Of a stretch of 54,301 nucleotides of DNA, positions 17,929 to 27,155 are shown in pieces; the stretch's first letter is position 1; every line of letters begins with the position of its first letter. Both the position numbers and the translations under genes were made by a program. Origin of the DNA: an uncultured Sulfitobacter sp. (GTDB taxonomy: Bacteria > Pseudomonadota > Alphaproteobacteria > Rhodobacterales > Rhodobacteraceae); assembly GCA_938003685.1 (NCBI GenBank), contig CALKXT010000087.1:1-54301 (forward strand), written 5' to 3'. The notes beneath the pieces were generated by a model that saw only the letters and a list, made by a program, of their open reading frames with translations, searched no databases and was not told the DNA's origin.

Positions 17929-17951
17929 AAGGTGGGCGATGTGCCCACCTT
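17929..17951. repeat. Dispersed palindrome copy A
   Basis: AAGGTGGGC-GATGT-GCCCACCTT, with perfect 9-base arms, then ACGC. It lies just after the ubiH-like stop, in a convergent gap. It shares its arm and the flanking TTACG with the copies at 19131-19152 and 29804-29826. Confidence 0.7.
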
Positions 17952-17996
17952 ACGCGCCAAAATCCGTAAGGTGCAGGCCCCCCTACACCCCTGTTC

Positions 17997-19112
17997 TTAA
18001 AGAACCTCGTCCAAGACGCCAGCCAAGCGGGCCAAAGTCGCATCCACATCATAAAGTTTATCCAAACCAAACAGACCCAAGCGGAAGGTGCTGAACCCAT
18101 CAGGCTCCCCCACTTGCAACGGCACACCCGCCGCGATCTGCATACCTTTTGCAGCAAACGCCTTGCCTGATTTCACATCTGGATCGCTGGTATAGCTGAC
18201 AACAACACCCGGCGCGCCAAATCCTTGCGCGGCAACGGATACAACACCTTTGTCCGCCAGCATCTGACGTACCCCATCACCCAAACGCCACTGCGCTTGT
18301 TTTAGACGCTCAAAACCATATTCTTTGGTCTCTAGGATCGTATCGCGGAAATCGCGCAAAGCATCGGTAGGCATCGTCGCGTGATAGGCGTGACCACCAT
18401 CCTCGTAGGTCTTCATGATGCTACGCCATTTGGCCAGATCAATGGCAAAACTGTCAGACTGCGTTTGCGCCAACCGCGCCTCCGCACGCTCTGACATCAT
18501 CACCAACCCGGCTGAGGGTGACGCGCTCCAACCTTTTTGTGGGGCAGAGATCACAACATCCAAACCCAATGCCTTCATATCAACCCAAGCACAGCCAGAG
18601 GCGATGCAATCAAGCACCATAAGGGCACCAACTTCATGAGCCGCACCAGACATGGCCGAAATGTAGTCATCCGGCAGGATCAACCCCGCACTGGTTTCTA
18701 CATGCGGGGCAAATACCACCTGCGGTTTTTGCTCACGGATCGCGGCCACAACATCGTCAATCGGCGCAGGTGCAAAGGGCGCAATCGCTCCATTGCCTTG
18801 CGGACGGGCCTTCATCACGGTGGCGCTTTTGGTCAAATCACCACTCTCGATGATCTGGCTCCAACGATAGGAAAACCAACCGTTACGCACAACCAACACA
18901 TCGCTGCCACGTGCAAACTGTCGCGCGACAGCTTCCATGCCAAAGGTGCCGCCACCGGGCACCAATGCCACCGCATCAGCATTATAGACTTCTTTCATCA
19001 GTCCCGAAATATCACGCATCACCTGCTGAAATTTGGCCGACATGCTGTTCAAGGATCGGTCTGTGAATACAACCGAAAATTCCATCAAACCGTCTGGGTC
19101 AACTGTGCTCAT
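17997..19112 (-). CDS. Class V aminotransferase (alanine-glyoxylate aminotransferase-like)
   Basis: A 371-residue PLP enzyme of fold type I, class V. The PLP-pocket region LVPGGGTFGMEAVARQF corresponds to the phosphate-binding stretch. The Asp that contacts the pyridine is in MVLDCIASGC, and the Schiff-base Lys is in ISAPQKGWSASPSAG. HVETSAGLILPDDY is the segment conserved in alanine/serine-glyoxylate aminotransferases. The substrate pair is therefore probably an amino acid and glyoxylate or pyruvate, but 2-aminoethylphosphonate transaminase-type specificity cannot be excluded. It lies downstream of two Lrp/AsnC regulators on the same strand, separated by 88 bases that contain another palindrome, so co-transcription is uncertain. 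Confidence 0.83.
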   Translation of the reverse strand: MSTVDPDGLMEFSVVFTDRSLNSMSAKFQQVMRDISGLMKEVYNADAVALVPGGGTFGMEAVARQFARGSDVLVVRNGWFSYRWSQIIESGDLTKSATVMKARPQGNGAIAPFAPAPIDDVVAAIREQKPQVVFAPHVETSAGLILPDDYISAMSGAAHEVGALMVLDCIASGCAWVDMKALGLDVVISAPQKGWSASPSAGLVMMSERAEARLAQTQSDSFAIDLAKWRSIMKTYEDGGHAYHATMPTDALRDFRDTILETKEYGFERLKQAQWRLGDGVRQMLADKGVVSVAAQGFGAPGVVVSYTSDPDVKSGKAFAAKGMQIAAGVPLQVGEPDGFSTFRLGLFGLDKLYDVDATLARLAGVLDEVL

Positions 19113-19130
19113 TTTATGCTCCGTAAAATC

Positions 19131-19152
19131 AGGGTGGGGTTACCCCCACCTT
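19131..19152. repeat. Dispersed palindrome copy B
   Basis: AGGGTGGGG-TTAC-CCCCACCTT, with 9-base arms including one G-T pair, then ACACG. It lies between the Lrp/AsnC gene end and the aminotransferase start on the minus strand. It has the same CCCACCTTAC arm as copies A and C. Confidence 0.65.
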
Positions 19153-19200
19153 ACACGCAATTGATACAGCAGGTGCAACCCACCAAAATCAATCAAGTCT

Positions 19201-19656
19201 TTATAGCGGCCCCGAAAGGCGCTCTTCACTCAGCAACACATTGGCCTCAACCTCACCCGCGCCGGGCAGTGTCATGATCCGTCGCCGCAACACGCGCTCA
19301 AAATCTGGCAGGTCGCGGGCCACAACCCTTAGGCGGTAATCATATAACCCCAACACATGCTCTACAGTCTGCACCTCAGGGATTGCGGCCACCGCACGTT
19401 CAAAATCCTCAAGGCTGACGCGCCCTTTGGTGGCCAGCTTGACCCCCAGAAACACCGTCACACCAAAACCCAAAGCCTCAGCGTTTAAGCGCAACCGTCG
19501 CCCTCGAATAATACCCGCTTCCTCCAGTCGCTTAATCCGCCGCCATGTCGCAGGTTGAGACAGCCCAAAGCGCCGCCCCAGCGCGCTCGCGCTTTGCCCC
19601 GCATCGCGTACCAAGGCACGGATCAAGCTGCGATCAATGTCGTCAATATCAATCAT
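19201..19656 (-). CDS. Lrp/AsnC-family transcriptional regulator (second of a tandem pair)
   Basis: A 151-residue feast/famine regulator: an N-terminal helix-turn-helix (IDRSLIRALVRDAGQSASALGRRFGLSQPATWRRIKRLEEAG) and a C-terminal RAM ligand-binding and oligomerisation domain (VQTVEHVLGLYDYRLRVVARD). Family members sense amino acids, often leucine or another branched-chain acid. Its start overlaps the stop of the other Lrp gene by four bases, so both proteins are made from one message and may form mixed octamers. Position next to ilvC suggests a role in branched-chain amino acid control. A siroheme-decarboxylase-type Lrp homolog is unlikely because no haem genes are nearby. Confidence 0.92.
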   Translation of the reverse strand: MIDIDDIDRSLIRALVRDAGQSASALGRRFGLSQPATWRRIKRLEEAGIIRGRRLRLNAEALGFGVTVFLGVKLATKGRVSLEDFERAVAAIPEVQTVEHVLGLYDYRLRVVARDLPDFERVLRRRIMTLPGAGEVEANVLLSEERLSGPL

Positions 19657-20108
19657 AATGGCAGCCTCTCGTCCGACTTGATCCGCGCCACCTGCATCAA
19701 GGCCTCGATATCCGCGATGTGTGGCAAGGTCAGAATACGACCCCGATAAATCTGTTGGTAATGGCCCATATCGCGCGCGATAATAGACAGACGCACATCC
19801 ACGCGTCCCAGAAAAGTCTGTAATTCGATCACTTCAGGCACCTTACGCGCCTCAGCCATAAAGGCATCGAATGCATTGCCTTGGGTTTTGTCCAAGGTGA
19901 TCCGCAAACTGACCTCAACCGCATATCCTAATGCGGCCCAATCAATCACCACCCCGACGCCACGTAAAATGCCATCCTCTTGCAGCTTAGCAATGCGACG
20001 TGCGGCCTTGCCGGGCGTCATGCCACAACGGTCCGCCAGCTCTCCGGGGCTTAGGCTTGGCTCTGCCTGCCAATAGCGCAATAATCTGCGATCCGCATCA
20101 TCAAGCAT
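19653..20108 (-). CDS. Lrp/AsnC-family transcriptional regulator (first of a tandem pair)
   Basis: A 151-residue Lrp/AsnC protein: helix-turn-helix LLRYWQAEPSLSPGELADRC then GMTPGKAARRIAKLQEDGIL, and a RAM domain with VIELQTFLGRVDVRLSIIARD. It is exactly as long as its neighbour but clearly diverged in sequence, so the pair is an old duplication. It is divergent from ilvC across 138 bases, the classic position for an autoregulated Lrp-type gene that also controls the facing biosynthetic gene. The A/T-rich stretch 20118-20190 in that gap is a plausible binding region, though I see no clear repeated box. Confidence 0.92.
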   Translation of the reverse strand: MLDDADRRLLRYWQAEPSLSPGELADRCGMTPGKAARRIAKLQEDGILRGVGVVIDWAALGYAVEVSLRITLDKTQGNAFDAFMAEARKVPEVIELQTFLGRVDVRLSIIARDMGHYQQIYRGRILTLPHIADIEALMQVARIKSDERLPL

Positions 20109-20171
20109 GATTTTTCCATTTCTCTACTACATCGCGCATTAGCATCTTCATTTAGCCAAATAAACTCATAA

Positions 20172-21269
<1,098 letters not shown>

Positions 21270-21312
21270 GGGCATCGCCCATCGTTCGATCCTGAACGAA
21301 GTAAATTCAATT

Positions 21313-21339
21313 GACCCCGGCCCTGTGCCGGGGTCTTTT
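21313..21339 (+). terminator. Rho-independent terminator after ilvC
   Basis: GACCCCGGC / GCCGGGGTC, a perfect 9-base G/C-rich stem with a five-base loop, is followed by TTTT. It stands 44 bases after the ilvC stop and makes an upstream TTG start for the following GNAT gene implausible. Confidence 0.92.
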
Positions 21340-21364
21340 GTTAGAGACCAAGGGCAGGCACAAG

Positions 21365-21958
21365 ATGGACAACCTACAGATCATTGACGCCCTGCCCCAA
21401 CATGAAGCCGCAATACGCGCCCATTCTGACGCGACCTATCGCACTCATGCCGCGCGACTGCCCCACGCATTTGGTGACAAAAACGCCTATCAACATGCGC
21501 TGCTGGATGCCGCCTTTTGTGATCCACCCAATCTAACATCTGACTTTCGTTGCAAAGTGTTGGTGGCAGTCTGTGATGACTGCTTGATGGGCTACATCTT
21601 GATCATCTGGAACACCCCCAAAGACGACACATTAACCACCGCCGTCATCGCTGATATCGGCGTTTTACCCGAATGCGAAGGGCACGGCGTCGGGCGCGCA
21701 TTACTGTCACACGCCCAATGTTTGATGCCTGATCATAGTTGGCAAAGCCTGACGGCGGATGTTTGGCGTGACAACGCAGCCTCTCATAAAATTTTCGCCA
21801 CAGCAGGTTTTAAAGCAGAACGTACAGAATATCGTTTCGGGCCCCCACCAGAACCACAGCAACATAACCAACCCGACAAAGCGCCGTCCTTTTCACGCGA
21901 ACATATGTTGATCCTGCTTGCATTGGCTGCGGGTCTGCTGATCTATCTCACCTCATGA
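21365..21958 (+). CDS. GNAT-family N-acetyltransferase with C-terminal membrane anchor
   Basis: A 197-residue protein with a GNAT fold: VLVAVCDDCLMGYILIIWN (beta-4 region), then VIADIGVLPECEGHGVGRALLSHAQ, whose GHGVGRAL is the acetyl-CoA pyrophosphate loop (Q/RxxGxG/A), and an end segment NAASHKIFATAGFKAERTEYRF. After the domain comes a polar stretch and a final hydrophobic segment (about residues 180-195, MLILLALAAGLLIYL), which suggests tail-anchoring in the membrane, not typical for GNATs. The ATG at 21365 was chosen because the open frame before it runs through the ilvC terminator. It overlaps the following exporter by ATGA; the pair may acetylate and export a common small molecule (inference). 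Confidence 0.82.
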   Translation: MDNLQIIDALPQHEAAIRAHSDATYRTHAARLPHAFGDKNAYQHALLDAAFCDPPNLTSDFRCKVLVAVCDDCLMGYILIIWNTPKDDTLTTAVIADIGVLPECEGHGVGRALLSHAQCLMPDHSWQSLTADVWRDNAASHKIFATAGFKAERTEYRFGPPPEPQQHNQPDKAPSFSREHMLILLALAAGLLIYLTS

Positions 21959-22878
21959 CAGGAACCCAACAAATTACCGCGAAAAGCTGGCTGATGGTCG
22001 CGCTCTTGTCTTTCATCTGGGGCGGAACTTTTCTCGTCACAGAAGTTGCATTGACTGGGATCACACCGTTCTGGCTGGCCGCATCGCGCATCGGCTTTGC
22101 TGCAATTGTCATGACCCTCCTCTGGGCCACACGCGGGTTTAAACTTTTTAAGACAACCCTGACCAGAACCCAGACAAGCACAGTACTTTTCATTGGTGCC
22201 GCCAGTTCCGCCATTCCCTTTGCGCTGCTCGCTTGGGGGCAACAATATGTCACGTCCGGTTTTGCAGGCGTGTCGATGGCATCCGTGGCGCTTATCGTCT
22301 TGCCACTTGCGCATTTTATGGTTCCTGATGAGCGTATCACATTGCGAAAATCAGTGGGGTTTATCGTTGGCTTTTGTGGAGTCGTGATCCTGATCGGCGG
22401 GCAAGCCTTTGAAAGTACAGGCACAACACTGGAAATGCCCGGGCGCATGGCCTGTGTCGCGGCGGCGTCTTGTTATGCAATCAGTTCAATTCTACTCCGC
22501 CGCCTACCAGCGGTAGACCCAATAGGGCTGGCAACCGTTCTGCTGATCATCGGTGGATGCATTGCCATTCCCGTGGCCTTGATTGTCGAAGGCTGGCCGC
22601 CGCTACCATCACCAAAAATCCTGATGGTACTGGCCTTTTTGGGCCTTGTCCCCACTGCAGCCGCCAATTTACTGCGCGTGCTTGTCGTGCGCAGCGCCGG
22701 TCCAGTATTCATGTCACTGGTAAACTACCAAGTTCCGGTTTGGTCCGTCGTGCTTGGCGCACTTATCTTATCCGAACCCCTGCCATCTTCGCTGCTCTAT
22801 GCAATGGCATTGATCCTTGCAGGTGTCGCACTTAGCCAATTCGGCACGCTCAAGCGCATGTACAAGGCACACCGCTAA
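21955..22878 (+). CDS. DMT-superfamily (EamA) transporter
   Basis: A 307-residue integral membrane protein with about ten predicted helices arranged as two EamA repeats; the first begins SWLMVALLSFIWGGTFLVTEVALTG and the second around CVAAASCYAISSILLRRLP. Related proteins export amino acids and other metabolites or carry nucleotide sugars. It is translationally coupled to the preceding membrane-anchored GNAT gene, which suggests the two act on related molecules. No substrate can be named. Confidence 0.9.
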   Translation: MTGTQQITAKSWLMVALLSFIWGGTFLVTEVALTGITPFWLAASRIGFAAIVMTLLWATRGFKLFKTTLTRTQTSTVLFIGAASSAIPFALLAWGQQYVTSGFAGVSMASVALIVLPLAHFMVPDERITLRKSVGFIVGFCGVVILIGGQAFESTGTTLEMPGRMACVAAASCYAISSILLRRLPAVDPIGLATVLLIIGGCIAIPVALIVEGWPPLPSPKILMVLAFLGLVPTAAANLLRVLVVRSAGPVFMSLVNYQVPVWSVVLGALILSEPLPSSLLYAMALILAGVALSQFGTLKRMYKAHR

Positions 22879-22989
22879 CCCATTCACCCTTTTCAAAAAT
22901 ACCAATACACAGCGCTGATTTCAAAAGCGGTACCTAAAATTTGGACACCAACAAAACATGTCGTGCGCGCATCAGCGCGCGCCTTTGGA

Positions 22990-24336
22990 TCACGCGCGCA
23001 CAGCGTCCTCGACGGCCACGACCACCGAATCTACAGCGCGTTCCATCAATGCTGCATCCTCATGCTCTGCCATCACCCGCACCAATGGTTCCGTCCCGGA
23101 TTTGCGGATCAACAACCGCCCTTTGCCCGACAGGTCCGCCTCAGCCTGCGCAATCGCGGCCTGCACCTGCACGTCCTCAAGTGGTGTTTGGCCCGCGCCA
23201 AACCGCACATTTTTCAACAATTGCGGCACCGGCTCAAACTGGTGCAACAACTCTGAGGATGGTTTACCAGAACGCACCATTTCGGCCAAAAACTGCAAAC
23301 CCGCCATCAATCCATCCCCGGTGGTGGCATGATCCGTCATCACGATGTGGCCTGATTGTTCGCCGCCAAGGTTAAACCCACCTTGCCGCATCCGTTCGAC
23401 AACATGGCGGTCCCCAACGCTTGTGCGTTCAAGTCGTAACCCACGGCTTTGCATGAATTGTTCAAGGCCAAGATTACTCATCACGGTAGCCACAAGCGCA
23501 TTGCCTTTCAAACGATCCTCAGAGGCCCAGCGCGCTGCCATAAGTGCCATAAACTGATCGCCATCCCCAACTTTGCCGTTCTCATCCAACAAAATCACCC
23601 GGTCTGCGTCACCGTCCAGACAAATGCCCACATGCGCGCCGTGCGCCACAACCGTTTCAGCGGCCGATTGTGGATGCGTTGATCCGCACCCTTGATTGAT
23701 GTTGTGGCCCGTTGGGTTTACGCCAACAGGAATGACCTCAGCTCCCAATTCCCACAAGGTTTCTGGTGCAACTTTGTACGCCGCGCCATTGGCGCAATCG
23801 ACAACAACCTTAAGGCCATCCAGACGCATTTGACGTGGGAAGGATGACTTTACCCGTTCCACATAGCGATAGCGCCCATCGTCAATCCGTTTCGCACGGC
23901 CAATTTCGCCTGCTGCTGTAGGTTCCACACCTTCCGCAACCAGCGCCTCAATATCGGCTTCCGCTTGATCTGACAGTTTATACCCATCTGGCCCAAAAAA
24001 CTTGATCCCATTGTCATGCGCCGGATTGTGGCTGGCTGAAATCATCACACCTAGATCCGCCCGCATGGACCGCGTCAACAACCCCACCGCTGGTGTCGGC
24101 ACAGGCCCCAGCAACAGCACATTCATGCCTGTACTGGTCAGCCCTGCGGTCAATGCATTTTCAAACATGTATCCCGACAGCCGCGTGTCCTTACCGATCA
24201 CAACACGGTGCACACCAGAATTGTCACGCCTAAAATAGCGTCCCACCGCAGAGCCGATGCGCAACGCCATTTCCGCCGTCATCGGGTGGGTATTGGCCGT
24301 GCCGCGCACGCCGTCTGTGCCAAATAGTTTTGTCAT
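22990..24336 (-). CDS. glmM: Phosphoglucosamine mutase
   Basis: Converts glucosamine-6-phosphate to glucosamine-1-phosphate for UDP-GlcNAc, feeding peptidoglycan and lipopolysaccharide. The 448-residue length is normal. The N-terminus is [13 protein letters not shown]. The phosphoserine loop is [19 protein letters not shown] (catalytic Ser in SASHNP), the metal-binding loop is [16 protein letters not shown], the sugar-specificity loop is [10 protein letters not shown], and the phosphate-binding loop is [14 protein letters not shown]. It is the last gene of folB-folP-glmM on the minus strand, three bases after the folP stop. folP-glmM adjacency is common in bacteria. Confidence 0.98.
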   Translation of the reverse strand: MTKLFGTDGVRGTANTHPMTAEMALRIGSAVGRYFRRDNSGVHRVVIGKDTRLSGYMFENALTAGLTSTGMNVLLLGPVPTPAVGLLTRSMRADLGVMISASHNPAHDNGIKFFGPDGYKLSDQAEADIEALVAEGVEPTAAGEIGRAKRIDDGRYRYVERVKSSFPRQMRLDGLKVVVDCANGAAYKVAPETLWELGAEVIPVGVNPTGHNINQGCGSTHPQSAAETVVAHGAHVGICLDGDADRVILLDENGKVGDGDQFMALMAARWASEDRLKGNALVATVMSNLGLEQFMQSRGLRLERTSVGDRHVVERMRQGGFNLGGEQSGHIVMTDHATTGDGLMAGLQFLAEMVRSGKPSSELLHQFEPVPQLLKNVRFGAGQTPLEDVQVQAAIAQAEADLSGKGRLLIRKSGTEPLVRVMAEHEDAALMERAVDSVVVAVEDAVRA

Positions 24337-24339
24337 GTC

Positions 24340-25359
24340 TTAGGTCCCTGCCGTGGCAGCGCGCCACAGTGCTATTGCTTGTATGGTTTGGGACACATCA
24401 TGCACACGCAGCATCTGAATACCATGACCCAATGCCGCCAAAGCCACACCAATAGATCCCGGCGCACGTGCTGCCGCCTCTGGTTCGTTGCCAATTGTCC
24501 CGATAAAGCGTTTGCGCGAGGCACCCAAAAGGATCGGCACTCCAAGCCCATGAAACAAGCTGATCCGTGCAAGCAACGCCAAATTATGTGTCTGGGTTTT
24601 GCCAAAGCCGATGCCCGGGTCCGCAATGATATGACTGCGCGGAATTCCCGCAGCTTCAAGCATTTGTATCTGTCCCTCAAGGAAATCGTAAACATCCAGC
24701 AGGACGTTTTCGTATTGCGGGTCTTTCTGCATCGTCGCGGGATCACCAAGTGCATGCATCACGCAGACAGGCAGGTTCCGCTCTGCTGCAAAAGGGGCCA
24801 ATGCGGGATCATAGGTAAAGCCCGACACATCATTCACCAGATTTGCACCTGCGTCATGGGCCGCCCTGGCCACCTCAGCTTTGCGTGTATCAATCGAAAT
24901 GGGACACGTGACACCGGCCTGTCGCAGCCCTGCAATCACAGGCGCAACGCGAGAAACTTCTGCGTCAATCTCAACGGTAGCAGCACCGGGTCGCGTCGAT
25001 TCCCCACCCACATCCAACAGGTCCACACCCGCGATCTGCATTGCGCGCCCCGAGGTCACAGCGTCCGTTGCGGCCGCATTCACGCCGCCATCGGAAAAGC
25101 TGTCTGGTGTGGCGTTTAAGATGCCCATCACCCGCGGATGATCCATACTGAGCCCGGCAATAGGCGCACGTCGCGATATCAAGCGCTGCAAAGCATCAGC
25201 AGGCAGATCACTGGCCTGCACGATTTTTGCGGAACCCGCGCGCGACAAGACTTCAACTTGAGTGAACCAGCACCATCCCCCGGCCAAGGCCATCGCTGCT
25301 TGCGGGCGCGCGGGGCCACTTTGTGCTAGAGGTCGGTAATAAAGTGCGTCTGCGCTCAC
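24340..25359 (-). CDS. folP: Dihydropteroate synthase
   Basis: Condenses p-aminobenzoate with dihydropterin pyrophosphate to give dihydropteroate; the target of sulfonamides. The TIM-barrel signatures are present: MGILNATPDSFSDGG, DLLDVGGESTRPGA, the SIDTRKAEVARAA segment, LVNDVSGF, and the pyrophosphate-binding ADPGIGFGKT. At 339 residues it is longer than the usual roughly 280 because of about 70 extra residues before the barrel, a normal feature of this group. The start overlaps the folB stop by ATGA. folE2, which makes the pathway's first pterin, is about 14 kb away in the same window. Confidence 0.96.
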   Translation of the reverse strand: MSADALYYRPLAQSGPARPQAAMALAGGWCWFTQVEVLSRAGSAKIVQASDLPADALQRLISRRAPIAGLSMDHPRVMGILNATPDSFSDGGVNAAATDAVTSGRAMQIAGVDLLDVGGESTRPGAATVEIDAEVSRVAPVIAGLRQAGVTCPISIDTRKAEVARAAHDAGANLVNDVSGFTYDPALAPFAAERNLPVCVMHALGDPATMQKDPQYENVLLDVYDFLEGQIQMLEAAGIPRSHIIADPGIGFGKTQTHNLALLARISLFHGLGVPILLGASRKRFIGTIGNEPEAAARAPGSIGVALAALGHGIQMLRVHDVSQTIQAIALWRAATAGT

Positions 25360-26282
25360 AACACGTCCTGTTCAATCGGAACGGCACGCAACGGAACAGA
25401 CGCCGCATCAGGCAGGTCTGCACCGATGACCAGCAATTCTTGCGCATCAAACGTCGCTGCGAACCACGCAGCCAAAGCCACTGCATCACGTGGCTGTGCC
25501 GATGGGGTATCCACCGCATCCAGAACCATCTTTGAGGGGGCCCAAACGCAGGTCTGGCCATTTTTCATAGCCCAATCCAATTCGGTTCGGGTTTCCACAA
25601 CCACACAGCGATCGTCTTTGGCCGCTAAGACCCATGCATTTTGCTCTATCGCCAACAGATCAATGCGTCGCTGCGCCATCCGGTGAGGCACTTGTGGTGC
25701 AGGCGCATCGGCAGAGGCCCCAACGCACAAGATCAATGGACGACCCAAGGCCACAAGCTGATCCAGCCACCCTTTGAGATGCGGTGATACGATGGCAGCA
25801 TTGCTGAGGTACACCAGTTCGGGATGTGGCACCTCGCCTTGGGATATTCCCGACGCAGGCACGCCATCACGCGCGCGCATGATCTCAACACCCAAGGCAC
25901 CGGGACCACGATCCAATTTCTCAATGCGCACAAAGACCCGCATCGCCTGTGGTTCCAGCAAAATACGTTCTGCGACACGTTCAGCCAAAGTTTCAAGTAG
26001 GTTCAAACGCTCGTCTGACAACTCATATGCAATCGCCTCGGTGACGCGATCATAGGACAAAATACGATCCACATCGTCGTCAATTGGCCCAGTCAAGGGT
26101 TGCACCTCAACTACCACGTTAAAGCAGATGCGCTGCGTTACGCCACGTTCGGCCTGAAATGCGCCAATCTCGACCTCAACAATATGATCACGCAGGGAAA
26201 TACGATCCAGCGCTTCGCCACCTGCCATGGCTTCCGCGCGCTCAGAGGGATGCGCAAAGGCAAGGCGGACTTCGTTTGTCAT
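25356..26282 (-). CDS. folB: Dihydroneopterin aldolase with a long C-terminal extension
   Basis: Residues about 25-140 form the FolB domain, which cleaves dihydroneopterin to hydroxymethyl-dihydropterin and glycolaldehyde: VEIGAFQAERGVTQRICFNV carries the pterin-binding region, LNLLETLAERVAERIL is the core helix, and RIEKLDRGPGALGVEI holds the catalytic Lys. A usual FolB is about 120 residues; this one is 308. The extra C-terminal region (about 155-308) has an alternating strand/helix pattern and a stretch HRMAQRRIDLLAIEQNAWVLA that reminds me of amino-acid-kinase-fold proteins, but the expected N-terminal K-x-G-G-S-type nucleotide loop is not seen. Similar long proteins occur in Rhodobacteraceae. 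It is the first gene of the folB-folP-glmM operon. Confidence 0.88.
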   Translation of the reverse strand: MTNEVRLAFAHPSERAEAMAGGEALDRISLRDHIVEVEIGAFQAERGVTQRICFNVVVEVQPLTGPIDDDVDRILSYDRVTEAIAYELSDERLNLLETLAERVAERILLEPQAMRVFVRIEKLDRGPGALGVEIMRARDGVPASGISQGEVPHPELVYLSNAAIVSPHLKGWLDQLVALGRPLILCVGASADAPAPQVPHRMAQRRIDLLAIEQNAWVLAAKDDRCVVVETRTELDWAMKNGQTCVWAPSKMVLDAVDTPSAQPRDAVALAAWFAATFDAQELLVIGADLPDAASVPLRAVPIEQDVL

Positions 26283-26384
26283 ATTTCAGGTCTTTCACAG
26301 CACAAAATTCACGACCACCCTAGCCGATATCGCTAAGTTAACAGGCGCATAACCGCCAGACCAGAGTGGGAAAACGTCTTTGGC

Positions 26385-27026
26385 TTAGTTCGACGCGGAT
26401 CGCCACGTGTGACGGTAAAACAGATGTACGCCAATGCGCGCTGTTTTGGTGTACACTTTAGCCCAACGCGGACGTACTGCGGTGGTGTGGTAATGCGTGG
26501 CACCATCCGTCAGCTTTGGCGCGTTGCCGTCAATGATGGCGCGCGCCACTTTACCAACACGGGTAAATGCCTTGGGCTCTGAGATTACCTCTTTGTGACC
26601 ATCACAGGTATAAGTGAACTGACATCCATATTTTTTGCCGGTGCCTTGGTTGATCACACCGCAAAGAGATCCGGGGAAACGGGCGCTTTTCACCCGATTC
26701 ATGATGACTTCGGCCACTGCAAATTGGCCCTTCACTGTCTCGCCCCGCGCTTCAAAGTAAAGCGCCTCAGACAAGCAACGCCATTCAGAATTGCCAGTTG
26801 CCTTTGGCTGTGCATCAATCCAGCTGCGCGAATATTGCACAGAACCGGGGGCAACTTTGGGAGGTGTGATCATGGCTTTCAGGCGTTTGGAACCCGTCGA
26901 TTTCAGGCCCTGCGCCTCAATCCGTGCCAGCCCTTTGGCTGTCTCAGGATTGGCGGATGCTGCGAAGGGCATTGCCGAAATGGCAGCCAAAAGCAGCGCG
27001 AAAGATGTGACCCGAAGCAAACGCAT
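26385..27026 (-). CDS. Secreted cell wall hydrolase, SleB family
   Basis: A 213-residue exported protein. The N-terminus RLLRVTSFALLLAAISAMPFA is a signal peptide with a likely cut after ASA. After a linker comes a SleB/Hydrolase_2 domain (about residues 85-205) starting CLSEALYFEARGE, whose Glu is the probable catalytic residue of this muramidase/amidase-like family, and containing AVAEVIMNRVKS, SLCGVINQ and CQFTYTCDG. Two Cys in the domain could be disulfide bonded in the periplasm. It probably remodels peptidoglycan during growth. It stands alone downstream of the PPDK-family gene, and a hairpin lies between them. Confidence 0.9.
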   Translation of the reverse strand: MRLLRVTSFALLLAAISAMPFAASANPETAKGLARIEAQGLKSTGSKRLKAMITPPKVAPGSVQYSRSWIDAQPKATGNSEWRCLSEALYFEARGETVKGQFAVAEVIMNRVKSARFPGSLCGVINQGTGKKYGCQFTYTCDGHKEVISEPKAFTRVGKVARAIIDGNAPKLTDGATHYHTTAVRPRWAKVYTKTARIGVHLFYRHTWRSASN

Positions 27027-27101
27027 GAAGCGCCTCTATATGTTGTTAATGCTTCGGGCCGCTTAACCAAGAAGCACCTTCAGGTAAAGTCAGCCGTAAC
27101 T

Positions 27102-27123
27102 TCTACGCGGAAAGCCGCGTAGA
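27102..27123. terminator. Hairpin between the PPDK-family gene and the SleB gene
   Basis: TCTACGCGG-AAAG-CCGCGTAGA is a perfect 9-base stem with a four-base loop, 33 bases after the minus-strand PPDK-family stop. There is no T-run, so it may be a processing or stabilising stem or a weak terminator instead of a full intrinsic terminator. Confidence 0.5.
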
Positions 27124-27155
27124 CAACCAACGCATTGTGGTTTGTCAATAGGTTG

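Noticed and set aside
18537-19277. 246-codon open frame on the plus strand opposite the class V aminotransferase
   Set aside because: Product is rich in His, Arg and Cys without domain features, and it lies antisense to a complete aminotransferase gene. Typical shadow frame in G+C-rich coding DNA.
21311-21364. TTG start for the GNAT gene at 21311
   Set aside because: Lies in the ilvC terminator stem; the ATG at 21365 starts the fold.
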